Part shown: in pieces, positions 24,808-36,959 of the stretch
Layout: every line of letters starts with the position of its first letter
How positions within the stretch are numbered: the stretch's first letter is position 1
DNA from: Toxonevra muliebris
Lineage: Eukaryota; Arthropoda; Insecta; Diptera; Pallopteridae
DNA: 64,000 nt
Direction: 5' to 3'
NCBI GenBank assembly: GCA_963691655.1
Contig: OY829329.1
Location: forward strand, 8,260,708-8,324,707
Translations under genes and position numbers: made by a program
Notes under the pieces: generated by a model
Seen by the model: the letters and a program-made list of their open reading frames with translations, nothing else
What the model was told of the DNA's origin: nothing
The model's database searches: none

Positions 24808-26909
24808 TGAACATTTAAACATAAACAATCCAATCACGTTTGTTATGGGTCATTGAAAATGTTGCAGCTTCATAAACGAAAGAAAAAACCAAAGGAATGA
24901 GCGGTAGGTTTCAAAACTCTTACTATGTATGCACGACCGTATGTATTAAAGTCAAAAGAGCACATTGCCTATGATGATGATGATTACGATGGCGATGACG
25001 ATGACGATGATGATGAAGTTGTTGTCCTGATAATAACGATCATGATGATGGTCACAATCAATTAAAAAGTTAAACATGTTTCATTACGGATTCGTTCATC
25101 GATATTCTTTCTTCTTTGGGATTTTTTTTGTTAGTATTCGTCTACGTCTGGTTGCCCGCCTGCACCTTTTCTTGTTTAATGTTCACCTTTTTTTTTGTTT
25201 TTTTTTTTTTTTTTGTATTTTCTCTCTAAGTAGGAATCAATGAAGTGATTTTCGAAAGAGAAAGAGAGATTTCAAAATACTGATTAAGTTTATAAATCTT
25301 TTTTATTTTTGTTTTTTTTTTTTCTCTTCTTCAAACTTGTTACTGTTGAACGTGATATCAAACTTTGATTTATGATACTGTGTGTTTATGTTGTTCCTGC
25401 TGTTGAATGTTGTTTTTGTATTCAAGAAGGCGGTACCTCGGCGCGCATGGATAACTCCGTAAACAATTTAATGTGGTTTCAGGTGGTAATTGCTCTAAAC
25501 ATACGCGTATATAAATAAATATTAAAGCCAACATACTCACACTCATACATACATACATACATATTTAGGTAGGTACTCATTTATGTATTGTTATCGTGAA
25601 AATAGAAAAACCTCAACACATTTCTGTTGAATTTTTGTTTTTTTTCGTTATTTTTTGATGGCTTCTTATCGCGCATGGTGTGGGAAATATAGAAGTCATG
25701 AATTGAAATGGGGTTAATTGAAAAATAGCAAAACAAAAAAAAAAGAAAAAAGAAAACTCACTCACTCAGTTACTGCAAGTACTCGTCTACAGTGATGAAT
25801 TAGAATTTTGTTGTAAAAATTTCAAAAAAATACATTAAGAAGCTACTCCACTTCCCCTACCATCTACTACCAATATTCTCTTGGCAACATTACAACATTT
25901 AACTAACGTAACATTAATTCGTAATAAGAAGGTTGGTTGCTTTTTCATTTTATGCAAAATTATTTCATACTTTTTCTAGAAAATAAATACATGCATCTCT
26001 AGTACTAGTATTTAGAGAAAAATTAAAACATGGCAAGTAAGTATGTAGTTTATAGTTAAAGTAAAATAACGAACGATTAAAATTTACTATGAAAAATCGT
26101 TTCTTTTTGTTAGCTACAAAAAAAAAAAAAAAGAAGATGTATACGAGTAATTATGTTGCGTGTAGTTAGCATGATTTAAGTGCAATTACAGTGGAAAATT
26201 GCTAAGTGAAAAGATATGAAAGAAAGTTGTAAATAGGTTGCCTCCTTGTGTTAAAATTGAAAACGAGATATGTGGAGTAGTTGATTTTAAGCCAAGTGGA
26301 AATGTTGAAGCAATCATTACTTAGCTCTTTACTTTTTAGTTTTATGAAAAAAAGTAGTTAAAATTTTATATTCGAACGAAAAAAAAAAAAAGAAAAAAAA
26401 CATTTTAACCTAATTATCATATTTCTTAAGGACTTAAATAGTGAAGTTTTTTTATATTTTTTTTTTTTTGGATAGCAGAAGTTTATTGTTTTATTTTCTA
26501 TACCACATTCGTATGTAGAAAGCATGCGATTCCTTGTGAAGGCGATTATATATTTGAGAGTGCTGTAGTTTTTATGAAATATTTGAAATTTAGACATTGG
26601 CAAAAATTCTGGCATACTTTCACCTTCAAATTCAATCAAATTTTCGAACTAATTTGGCAACTTCATATGGGGAATTCCTTTTCTCTCTCTCTCTCTTTCT
26701 CTGCCATTGAAAATGGCATAACGAAAATCAAATCAGTCCAGAATTTCTTTATTCAAAGTAATCAGCTTTTCATACAATATAGCTAGAAGTTTAAGATCAA
26801 TTATACAAAATTATTTCTTAATGATTTAATTTCTAAGCTAGTTTTTATTTTATTTATTAATAAAATATATTTATTTTTAATTGAGATTTGAATTTTTGCT
26901 CTTTTAAAG
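24523..26909. other. Noncoding DNA with microsatellites
   Basis: No supported gene. Contains a (GT)n run at 24771-24805, a GATGAT/GACGAT tract at 24972-25018, poly-T at 25188-25216 and 25307-25324, an ATAC run near 25543-25562 and a CT run near 26680-26703. Short open frames were examined and not supported. Confidence 0.55.
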
Positions 26910-27147
26910 CAGAGGTGTCCACTGCCTATATATGGTGTACATTTGTTTTTGTAAATGCAATCAAGCAGAGGCTGAGCATTTCTCATCTCTCTTCTTTGTC
27001 TATAGCAAAGTGCAAAGCAACAACACTTTCGTATGCTTTATTGTTCTTCAACGTAGATTTTGTTGTTGTTTAACGTATGAATTTATAAAAATAAAGTTTA
27101 TATGTATTGGTGTTTGCACATCCATAAGAAATTTTTGGGCACCCCTG
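26910..27147. mobile_element. hAT-type MITE, 238 bp
   Basis: The left end starts CAGAGGTGTCCACTGC and the right end, read inverted, starts CAGGGGTGCCCAAAAA, which fits hAT terminal repeats. It is flanked by TTTTAAAG (26902-26909) and TTTTAGAG (27148-27155), a 7 of 8 match and so a likely 8-bp target-site duplication. No coding capacity. Confidence 0.75.
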
Positions 27148-27267
27148 TTTTAGAGTATTTAATTGAAAAGTACGTGTCTGCTTCTCTCTCTCCCTCTGTG
27201 TAGTGGCTCACAAATAAAGAGAGAATCAGAGAGCCGCAGAGCTTTTCTCTTCTGTACTGCCCTATGC

Positions 27268-28842
27268 CAGTGATGGGAAAGTAGATAAAATTGTACTTTT
27301 TCCCGACTTTTTCAGTACAATGTACTTTAGTGTACCTAAATTGATACATTTTAAGTACAATTTTATTGAAAAAAAAAAAAAATTTTATATAGAATTTTGT
27401 AAAAATTAAAGTTGACAAAGTATTGTATTGGTCAACTTCAAAGCTCACAGCTAGTGTGGTGGATTTCCCGCAGGTGGGATTTAAAATAAAAAACCGGAGA
27501 ACAGATTATTTGGTGTGTTAGCGGTTTTTTTTTTAAAAAGATTTTCTTTTCAGGTAATGCTTTTTTTATTTTGACTAGTTTTATTTAAAATGGTTAATAA
27601 GCCCAGAAACGCTCAGAGCAAACAACCAGAATTATCGTTTAATAATACTGAGAATAAAGTATGTGGAACACCCTCAATTCTCAGGGGTAGTTGACTTTGT
27701 TTGTTGTTATTCATCACAGTTTAAATTTTGGAGATAATTTATCGGAAATTCGTAATAATAAACTTTCTGATAGTGAAATATGTTTATGTATAATTTTTTA
27801 TGTCAGCAAATCATTGAAAATATTAAATGATTTTGGTAAAATCAGTTTTAGCTCTTTATTAGATAAAAGTACCGTTATATTTGTGACACCGTTTTTGGGT
27901 TTAATAGATTTATAATCTGGTAAAGCATTCACGGGGGTGGAACGCTTTTTCAAACTGTATAAATTTGAAATTAAAAAACGTTTAAAGTTATTTTTCCAAG
28001 AATAACGGGGTGGATGGTATTTTTATAATCTAGGACCCCCCCCCCCCCCAATACTTTTTGATAAGCAAACTTTTCCTCAAACACACTGTAATACTTTTAT
28101 CATTCCTTTAGCCTGTAGGCAATATTGTTTTAAGCTGTAGTTAAAAAACTCCCGAAATTTGGGGTATGGAGCTTAGATGGAGGATTCTTGTGTTTACAAA
28201 AAATATGCTTCTTTTTATACTAAACAACTTTTCCATAGACACCAATAACGATAAGACATAAATTAAGAATGTCCTTGTACAGTCTTAATAAAGCTATTTT
28301 TATGATTTAATGTATCATTATCTCGAGCAAAATGGTCTTCAGATTCGAGGTCAGCGACCCTAAATTACTCAAAACTATATGTCATCTGTTTTTTCACCTC
28401 GAGTAAATTTGATTTTCGACTTCATTTTCGAGTTTTATACACTAAAATCAACCAATCCTCATATTTTTTATTACTGAAAAAATTAGCTTACTACAGGGTT
28501 AAGGAAAACATACTTCAAAAACTATTTTCCAAATCGATTAATGTTTCTTGGTGATTAAAGAGGATCAAAGTCATAAAAAGTTTTTAAAAATTTAGCAACA
28601 ATTTTATAAAATTTGGTCAAAATTCTAATAAACATTAAACGATTTATGTAAAAAGCTTTCTTTTTTGCGTTATGTATGTTTCTTTTTATAAGCAGCTATA
28701 ACAGAGCTGTTAGCTTTGAAACATAATTTTGGCTGAAAATCTAAAATTATAACTGAAATTCTGAAGTATATTATTTTAGATACATTCATGTTCGTTTAGG
28801 TACAATTTTTGTACCTAAGTTAAATTAAGTACATCATCACTG
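27268..28842. mobile_element. Candidate hAT-like element
   Basis: The left end CAGTGATGGGAAAGTAG and the inverted right end CAGTGATGATGTACTTA share their first eight bases, and both carry a subterminal AAATTGTAC word, as seen in many hAT ends. The flanking octamers do not match, so the boundaries are uncertain. The interior at about 27450-27720 is similar to 53405-53690, a dispersed repeat. An open frame at 27691-27915 shows no domain I recognise. A C13 run lies at 28036-28049. Confidence 0.45.
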
Positions 28843-30520
28843 AAGTACACTGGAAGCAACTGCGCTAAATGTGCAAATGTTCTCAGAGAGAGCAAGAGAG
28901 AGAAAGGGATAGTAAAAGCAAAGCCTTTCTTTTCTGCACTGGCCTACGCTTTGCAGTATTATGTTTCTCTCAATGTACAGTTAGTCTGCGGCGAATTGAC
29001 GAAAAGCAAATGCAATTAATCCGACTTTCAGAGAGAGAATGAGAGAGAGAGAGAGAAAGCCGAATGGTTTTGTACTACACTAGCATCGTATAGCTTTGAA
29101 TGCAAGTATGCCCAACGTCAATATATATGCAATTTGTGCGAATTGTGCGATTGTGTTGGGTACACGTACGATCTGATCGTGTATGTGTGAAAGCACATAA
29201 GCTCTATGTGTGTACATGTGAAAGCTCAAGGGCTGGGCATGTTTGTTTTAATGTTAAGTTAACTTTATTGATGAAAACATAATAGCCCTGTTCACGCTTT
29301 AGAGTAACGGACGGTGACGGAGTAACAGGTTAAAATTATAACACAAAATTAATCTACAATAGCAAAGTATGCGGCATTTGCTTTTATCCTCACTTTACAC
29401 TTTAACTCTGGTTTGACTTTTGAGTAAATTATTTGTTACTCTGTTACTCTGAGAAAGAGAGAAAATTAGTGTTGTCTATTTCTTGATTTTTACGACAATA
29501 AAAATAATAAAAAACAAACGTTTTGCTGCTGGCGCATTTAATTGGAAACATTGATCGCAGAGAGTGCACTATATCAGTTTTAGATGCGTTTACGCTCTAG
29601 GGTAAAGCATTATTTTTTTACTCTGTTATTCAGAACTTTACTCTAATAAAAAAAATCTGCAAAATTAAGGATTTTATATTAAGTTATGATTAAGAATAAA
29701 GAACCGTATTCCACTCTATTTTGTATACTAAATCTGCTTTTTTCATTTTAATAATTCCTAGATAATGTAAATTCATTAGTAGCTAAATATTTAATAATCC
29801 AAGAATATTTCAGTGTTTTATAATTTTTTTTTTTTCAACATGCAGTTATTTCTAACTAACAATTGTAGGCATTTCCATGAGGTAATTAATAACTTCTCTC
29901 GCTTGTTAATCATAATTATTAAAAAAAAAATAAAATACCTAATAACTATTGAACTAAAATAACTTAAGGTCTAACTAATAACATATATTCAATATCTTCA
30001 ACTTCAACTTCAGCACCGTCAGCATAATCATCAAAAACTTAAATGGTCATAATTTACAAAATCGTTAAAGCATCACAGAAAAAAAGGGTCAACTGTAAAA
30101 TGAGACACAAATTAACGACGCCAATAAAATACTCAGTTTTTTTTTTAGGTAAGAAGTAAGAACGTGTAGGTAATGTGATGAAGTAACGCAACACGTAAGG
30201 TAAGGTAAGTAAAGGTAAGTTAAGTACTGCTGTTTTGTTGTTTATTAAAATTTAAATTTATTAATGTTTTTTTATAGTTTTTTTTTCTCCGTTTTTGTTT
30301 TTATTTTTCTTGCCTTTCCGCTTAGTGTATAAAATGAGGGATAAAGATCACCTGTGGCGTTTCCAAAAATGTACCCGCAATCATAATAACAACAAAGGAT
30401 CATTTATCAACGCGGTAACCTGCGGTGTTTTTCGCTGAAACTTACGATAATTTAAAAAAAAAAAAAAACAACAACAACGACATGTAGTTATGTTAATGTA
30501 TGTATGTGTGTGTCTGTTTT
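28843..30520. other. Noncoding DNA, GA-rich and TTACTC-rich parts
   Basis: No supported gene. 28880-29060 is rich in GAGAGA runs. 29300-29650 repeats words such as TTACTCTGTTACTCTG and ACGCTTTAGAGTAACGG, which suggests a degraded transposon, but clear ends are not visible. A tract with an adjoining acceptor and donor consensus lies at 30136-30155, and a GTAAGG/GTAAGT cluster at 30187-30225. Confidence 0.5.
30136..30155 (+). other. Juxtaposed acceptor/donor (recursive-splice-like) motif
   Basis: A run of ten T residues followed by AG|GTAAGA, so a 3' splice consensus is directly abutted by a 5' splice consensus. This is the layout of zero-length exons used in recursive splicing of long Drosophila introns. 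It lies on the plus strand, opposite to the Ryk-type exon in this window, so it would have to serve another transcript. It may well be chance in T-rich DNA. Confidence 0.3.
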
Positions 30521-30700
30521 CAGAGAGATGCCTTATACTAAAACTACAAATCTCATGTGGAGAGAGCGCGAGCTTATGTCTCCCTCGAGTATCTGTGTAT
30601 GTGTCTATGTGCAGAGAGATACGTTATAGTAAAACAACAAGTCTCATGTGGTGAGAGCGCGAGCTTATGCCTCTCTTTTATGTCTGGATGTATGTGTGCA
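30521..30700 (+). repeat. 91-bp tandem duplication
   Basis: CAGAGAGATGCCTTATACTA at 30521 and CAGAGAGATACGTTATAGTA at 30612 start two copies of about 91 bases. Both contain AATCTCATGTGG or AGTCTCATGTGG and GAGAGCGCGAGCTTATG. The copies differ at several bases, so the duplication is not very recent. Confidence 0.8.
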
Positions 30701-32295
30701 TGTGTGAGTGAGTATGACAAGCATTTAATATTTATTGAAGATACGATTGCGTTAAATATACAACATTAGTTTCCATCAAAATATTTCATGGCAAATAACT
30801 ACATGAAACGATTGATTTTGATTGCCAAATACACAGGCAAACAAATACACATACAAACATACATCTGTATATTATTTTACATACACACGAATTCAATAAA
30901 ACTATAGCGTATTATTGTTGTTGTTTGTTCTTGTTTTATTCTTGCACAAATTGTTTGCGATCATTTGTTTTATTTATTTTTCGATTTATACGCTTGTTGT
31001 TTTTTGTTGTTGTTATTTTAGTTCTTTTTTTTTCCTGGTAAAAACAATGAATTTTTTTTTTATGGCAATGAGGGAGAAAAGCAAACAAATTCAAAATTAT
31101 GCTGGGCCAGATGTGTGCATGTGTATGTATGTGTATGTCAGGAGGAGAGCAGCGTATGCCAGCTAAAAACTCATACATACATAAAGTAAAATAAAATAAA
31201 ATAGAATACATTTAAGTTCATGCTCATTGAAATTTGATATGTATCTCTAAAACTATAAAGCATTATATAACTGCATGCATATATCCATCCAACTATCTAT
31301 CTACATATGTATGCACATACAACATTTAGATAGACAGATATTCGTATAGATAAAAAGAGAAAAAAAAAAAAGAATCAATAGCAGATACATTGTCGTTTAT
31401 CGTCTCCTCTATTTGCCAGGAAGCAGAAGCACATTGCATATAGAAACTTATGCTTTGCTATAGCTATGTATGAGTATAGCTAAACTATTTTCCCAAACAA
31501 CAATGACATGTGAGAACAAGGATAATTTATCAAGCTGCCGCATTGTGATATCACAAATGGATAAGCTGAGGGATTCTGTTGTTATTTCTTCTACTTTCCA
31601 ACTTCCAACTTATTTTTCCCAACACTTTTTTTTCGCTCCAACTGAAAATGAAAATCAAAATAAAAACTAAAAAAGAAAAAAAAAAGAAAAAAATATTTCT
31701 AAGCTGTAGCAGAAATAAGCAGCAGTATTAAGATGAAGAAGAATAAGAAAAAAGAAAAAAAACTTTTGTGTTTTCCCATATTTACATTTTTTTTTTATTT
31801 TTTTTTCTCTTACTCGTGTTTACTTTTGGCTTTTGCCATAATGACATATGTTTGAGTGACAACTGATTTGGCATATCTCATTGGTGAGCAATACAAATTG
31901 CTTCTAAATAGTGGCAGCAAAACATTACAACAACATATACATATACATACATACATATGCATGCATTTGTAAATGTTAAAGTAACTTTTATTTACTTGGC
32001 CTAGATATGCGTGAAAAGATCCGTAAATAGTTACACTAATAGAAAAAGTTTATATTTTAGTTGAGAGTTATTAGAAAAAAAAAGAGTTAGTTATCACTGA
32101 GTTAAGCTATGCCGACACATGGTTTATTGATTCTCCTAGACAAGATCTGTGAAATTTGCGGAGGTGTTGTAGGCTTTTCTAAGAAAAATCGTTGTTAAAA
32201 AATAGAGCTTTTGTGATGCATGTCCGAAAGATTTTGCATCTTCTTTGCATTTCTTCTATGAATCAGTTGTCAATGGCTTTTTTGGTATTTATAGT
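30701..32295. other. Noncoding DNA
   Basis: No supported gene. It contains ACAT/ATAC-rich tracts, poly-T (31056-31064, 31790-31806) and poly-A runs. No credible exon or transposon end was seen. Confidence 0.55.
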
Positions 32296-33755
32296 TTAAT
32301 CCTTTCAAGACAATTGGTCACCGGTAACCCAAAATTGTTTTTTCAGTTTTTAAAGTGAAATTTTTTTGAAAACGAGCTTTCATTACACTCAAACGAAACT
32401 AATAAGAAACGAAGTTATGTAGTTGTTAGTGTTTAGCGAACGAGGTAAGAAACGAAGTTATGTAGTTGTTAGTGTTTAGCGAACGAGGTCATATGGGGAT
32501 CGGCTGCATACAATCAAGCAGAGAGCCGACTTCTCGCAGCTTTATCTCATGTGTATTAGTGAGAGAGCTTTCTCTCTCATGTGTTATATACGTGTACTAC
32601 GTCGTATTTGTGCCGATAAGTGTAGAGAGTATTAACAAACAAAAAAAAAAAGCTTCAGAAAATCGAAAGAGGAAGTATGCAAAAGCTTCAACAACAACAG
32701 TTGTGGTAAGAAACGAAGTTATGCAGTTGTTATTCGACTACATACAATCAAGCAGAGAGTCAGCTTCTCGCAGTTGTATCTCATGTGTATTAGTGAGAGA
32801 GCCGACATAGACGCCTCTCTCTCTCTCTCTCTCTGATTGCATATAAACGAACTTTTCTCTTATGTGTTATATATGTTTACTACGTCGTGGTGTTTGTGCC
32901 GATAAGTGTAGAGAGTATCAACAGAAGAAAAGCAACAACAAAATAGAAAGAAGAAGACTGCAGAAACTTCAAGGGAATGTGTTAATAAATGTTTTCTAAT
33001 AATTTTCTAATAAACAACAAAGTTCCACTGCTACCTTAAGTGCCTGCACACACAAAATTTTATGATTTTCTGACTCTACCAAGTTTCCGAGAGAACTTGA
33101 CTGGGTTCTGTAAACCAAAAAAACACTAAATTTAATTTCGAAAAAGACAAAAGAAGTAGTCAATCAGAAGTATGGAGTTGCGATTCTAGTCAAACTATCC
33201 GAACTTTTAATGCTCCGTTTCTTTGAGTGATCCAAAACTTAAATTTGATGTAATTGATTGTGCTTTAGTTGTTATTAACAACTAAAGAAGCTGAAAAGAA
33301 ATCAGCGGAACGTTGGAGAAAAAAACGAAGTAAAACTTGCGTTTTCAATTAACGTTCAAAAAGCCAGTGGTGTAAACCAAAAATAATTATAAACCTATTG
33401 AATTAGATCATATAAATCAACAAAAGTTTGCTACTTAATCACCGGCACCAGAGTGACTTAAACTAAAAAAAAATAAAAATTTGTTTACCTATTTTCAATT
33501 GCTCACAATTTAGACAATTTTAGTCTAAATCCACCAAATTTCAAATATGTTCAAAAACTATTTGCTCAAATATAACTTCCCATTTTTTAAACTTTTTGTT
33601 TTACTTTCTTTAGAAGTTAAACTTTACTATGGGTCTCTAGAGACCCTAAGGTCATCAATAGAAATTTTTAAAAAACTTTTTTCAATAAAACAAAGATCAG
33701 AGAATACGAATTTACTCAATTGCTTCTAATTTCCTGACAGACAGGAAAGGGTTAA
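32296..33755. mobile_element. Candidate TTAA-flanked (piggyBac-like) element
   Basis: The left end reads TTAATCCTTTCAAGACA and the right end, read inverted, reads TTAACCCTTTCCTGTCTGTC, like piggyBac-type termini at TTAA targets. A subterminal GGTCACCGGTAACCC on the left resembles GGTCATTGGTGACCC in the related piece at 33845-33988. The interior holds segmental duplications (32403-32960) and no transposase. It is uncertain whether these two ends belong to one element or whether the true right end is at 33988. Confidence 0.45.
32403..32960 (+). repeat. Nested tandem duplications
   Basis: A 43-bp unit beginning TAAGAAACGAAGTTATGTAG is tandemly duplicated at 32403-32445 and 32446-32488 with almost no change. 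The beginning of the unit recurs at 32705, followed by a second copy of the downstream segment: AATCAAGCAGAGAGCCGACT near 32513 and AATCAAGCAGAGAGTCAGCT near 32748, then GTGCCGATAAGTGTAGAGAG near 32610 and 32897. So a segment of about 260-300 bases is present twice. Confidence 0.85.
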
Positions 33756-33844
33756 GTGAACGATTTATAAAAAAAAACTTTATTTATCTTAAAAAAAAAA
33801 ATATCTGATAAAATTAAAATAAAAAAGTTAGTAAAAAAAATCCC

Positions 33845-33988
33845 ATTGAGGGCCACAGGGTCATTGGTGACCCGCAAAACTTCTGTTTTGTTAAAAAATT
33901 ATAACAAAAAGTGAAGGTCAGAGAATACGAATCCGTTTTCGGTTTTGCATTATTTTCACTAGTTCGCTTACAGACCCGAAAGGGTTAA
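33845..33988 (-). mobile_element. piggyBac-like end fragment
   Basis: On the minus strand it begins TTAACCCTTTCGGGTCTGT and ends near GGGTCACCAATGACCCTGT. It repeats the layout of 33615-33755 (GTCAGAGAATACGAAT, then a CCCGAAAGGGTTAA terminus), so two related termini lie within 250 bases of each other in the same orientation. Confidence 0.5.
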
Positions 33989-34600
33989 GAAATTAAAATA
34001 AATGCCTTCTGCACGCGCCACATGATGTGACGCATTGTTGTTTACTTCATTATAAAAGTTTTAGTTTTTATGTTCCAAAAAATGCAACCATGGGTTTTTT
34101 AATTTTTCAATTTTTATTTTCTAATGTTAAAATTATTTTAAAATTTCAATTACGAAAGAATAAACTATAATACAATGCATAACAATAGTTTTTGATTTGT
34201 TCCACTATTCCGTTGATAAGTAAATACATTCCACAACCGTTTTTGATATAGAAATTATGGTTTGCATACTTTTAGGCTTAAAGTAAAATATATAATAAAA
34301 CACACACTTATAAACTCACACATACTCTGAAACCTCACACGACATCGACGTGACATTTGATTTTAATTTCTATCAATTCACTTCACTATTATAAATTTTC
34401 CTTCAGCCCCGAGTAAAGATGTTAACACATTAAAAAAGGGAGTAACTTATAATTTTTCTGCTACTAGGAACTTGAAAGCTGATTTTAGCTTTGTGAATTT
34501 GAAAGCACAGTTTTATAATTTGAACATGGTTGGAGGGGGGGGAAAAAATCGTTGGGCTTATCAAATCAGCAAAGGCTAGGGAGGCCATTTCAGTGAATGC
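33989..34600. other. Noncoding AT-rich DNA
   Basis: No supported gene or repeat. A G-rich tract occurs at 34533-34541. Confidence 0.5.
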
Positions 34601-34619
34601 CCCGCTTCTCTCGCACAAA

Positions 34620-35105
34620 GAATCAACTATGTGGTTGATAGCTGAAGTACTACAATGACAGGGTTAGCAAGGGCCTTCAGTGCAGCTTGACCATCACTGC
34701 AGATACCTATGCACTTCCCATGTCACCTCTTCTCAATTATTCAGCTCAGCACGTCTGGGATAGCGAAAACCTCCGTTAGGAAGACTGACGCCAATCCAGT
34801 GTACAGTGGAAAAAGAGTACTTGGTCTCATCGTCCAAGTACCAACCGGATTCAGTACCGTTTGAGGTTTGGGATCCGTCGGTATAGAAGACAAAACGAGG
34901 ACCCCGGAGTACGACCTCTGGACTTAACCATTGATCACGTTTCGGGAACCTGACTTCATATCTTCTTCCGAAACGGATGCAAGAAAAAAGATTGTCCACG
35001 GGCATCAAGAACAGTGGTGGGCACTGTACGGACAACTCGTGGTATATCATACTGTGCCTCGACATCCGCCTCGACATGCCAGACTCCATTTAACCGGAGT
35101 CTGTT
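34620..35105 (-). pseudogene. Non-LTR retrotransposon RNase H fragment
   Basis: A minus-strand frame from 35089 to 34733 contains FVFYTDGSQTSNGTESGWYL (about 34900-34845), the RNase H start with the first catalytic Asp, and continues to RYPRRAELNN, where the catalytic Glu region lies. After a stop, a piece reading ICSDGQAALKALANPV (about 34705-34660) provides the second Asp region. The same ALK-LANPV wording occurs in the fragment at 48.5-48.7 kb, so the two belong to one family. No reverse transcriptase or zinc-knuckle part is seen; it is a dead fragment. Confidence 0.8.
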
Positions 35106-36959
35106 GGCCGCTCAGGAACGTAGATCAACAGAATCTTTTCTGAATCTTTTCACAAATATTCTGCAAAAAATATAAAAATCTTAAGTTGTGCTGAAAATTC
35201 TTTAGAGATAACTAAAATTTGGTTTTCATTTTCTTTAGTGTATCTGCTACAATCAAAGCTTCCGGTGAACAAACACCACCCTCATGAATTACTTATGTTA
35301 GTTAGTGTAGTGTAGTGTGTGTATGTATGTGTCTGTGTATGTGTGTGTGTGTGTGTGTGTATGTAGTAATGCCTTGCACGTCATTGCGAAAATTTAAGTC
35401 AATTGCTTTTGACGTAGACTAATGGTTTTGAATTACAAAATTTATCCCTATCTCATTTGCCTAGTAAACACATACAAATACACTTACTTACACACACATA
35501 CATACTTGAAAATACAAGTATGTGTTACTGCTAGTTACACGAATGAATTGAAGATGCATACATCAGATAGTGATAGTTAGTTGCCCAACAACAAATTTAG
35601 TTAGGCAGCAAGCACCTTTTGCTGGTTCTTATCTCATAAAATGTAACCAACAGCAATGATGCATGCAACACAAACAAACACAAAATACGATTGTAGCAAA
35701 TAGCGTATAAACGTTTTGGACAACAAGTCCCGCTCCACCACCCCTCCACTCCCCCTCCTCCCCCCCCCCCCCATCACCCCACCCACTCATAACCAACTGA
35801 ATGTATTTACTCATCATTACCCTCAATTTACTCTACATTTAGTGAATGGAATTTGAATTGAAGTGGATAGGAATGTGGTGATGAAGGAGGAGATAACGGT
35901 AGAGAAGGTGACGATGAAGATGAAGGAGATGAGGATGAGAGCTAAGAAGTTGGGAATCCAGTTAGAACTACTGCGGGTTGCCATGTGCAACAACATAATT
36001 ATGATATTTGCGGTATTTGTTTTACTTCTTTTTTTTCATATCACAAAGCAACCTATAAAGCCTTTCGGCGGCGCGCTCTTACAACATGCAACATGTTGCA
36101 TCTGCTTTCGCGCAGACACACACACACATACATATTTACATATATGTAAATTGTGGTTGCATGCCGAGTTTGAGTTTCACAATATTCCGTTATGATTGTT
36201 TGTTTGTTTGGCGTGCCGCAATATTATGAATATTCAGAATAATTTTTTTTTTTTGTTCCGCAATATGCAATGCGAATCCGATTCGATTGGATGCGATTTA
36301 TATTTCATATTTCAGGATAATGACATCTCGCAGCGAGCGCAAAGGGTTATCAGTTATTGCCTGACAGACGTCAATTCTCCATATTGTCATTTCTGTTTTG
36401 TTTATTTTTTTTTTATTCGTTTTCTTTCTCGGTTTATGAATATAAATGAAGCGAATTTCGCTATCACAAAATTTGTTGTGAAAAATAGTAAAAATCGAAG
36501 TGAATCGATTGTGAATCATCATCGTCATCGTTTCTCATAACTAATAGTGCAATGCACTTTAAATTACTTTATTTCCTTATTGGTATGTATATCTGTGTGT
36601 ATGTGCTTGAGAATTGAGTTGCAATTTTATATGCAATACATTTATGAATATAATTTCATTATTAAATTGCGGTAAAATAGGCATTTATTTCTTCTTCTTC
36701 TTCTTTTTTGCATGTTTATAGTTAATATTATTTCATTTCGATAAATGCACGTCTATCAATAATATAACATTTAAATTTTAATACTTAAGGGGGCATTACG
36801 ACTTTAGAGGTTGAAAAAATCATAGAATTTATTTTTTGAGAATATTTATGCCTTACAATCTTAACCTCTTAACAAATAACCCAGTGAAAATAAAATTTGC
36901 ATGCCAAAAATGTGGTAAAAAAAATTTTCTCAAAATAAGAAATTATTAAATTTTAAAAA
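35106..36959. other. Noncoding DNA with TG and C tracts
   Basis: No supported gene. A TGTA/TG microsatellite at 35315-35362, a C-rich tract at 35737-35783 and a GATGAAGATGAAGG-like purine stretch at 35910-35945. Open frames at 35863-36195 and 36196-36540 show no domain and are rich in homopolymer-derived Phe and Lys. Confidence 0.5.

Noticed and set aside
30187..30225. GTAAGG/GTAAGT cluster as multiple donor sites
   Set aside because: It reads as a short simple repeat; no neighbouring exon is visible.
32403..33020. LTR-retrotransposon long terminal repeats
   Set aside because: The duplicated segment contains a TAATAAATG word like a polyadenylation signal, but there are no TG...CA ends, primer-binding site or coding remnants.
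36196..36540. 114-codon open frame
   Set aside because: No recognised domain, homopolymer-rich, with an antisense frame of similar length; not supportable as a gene.
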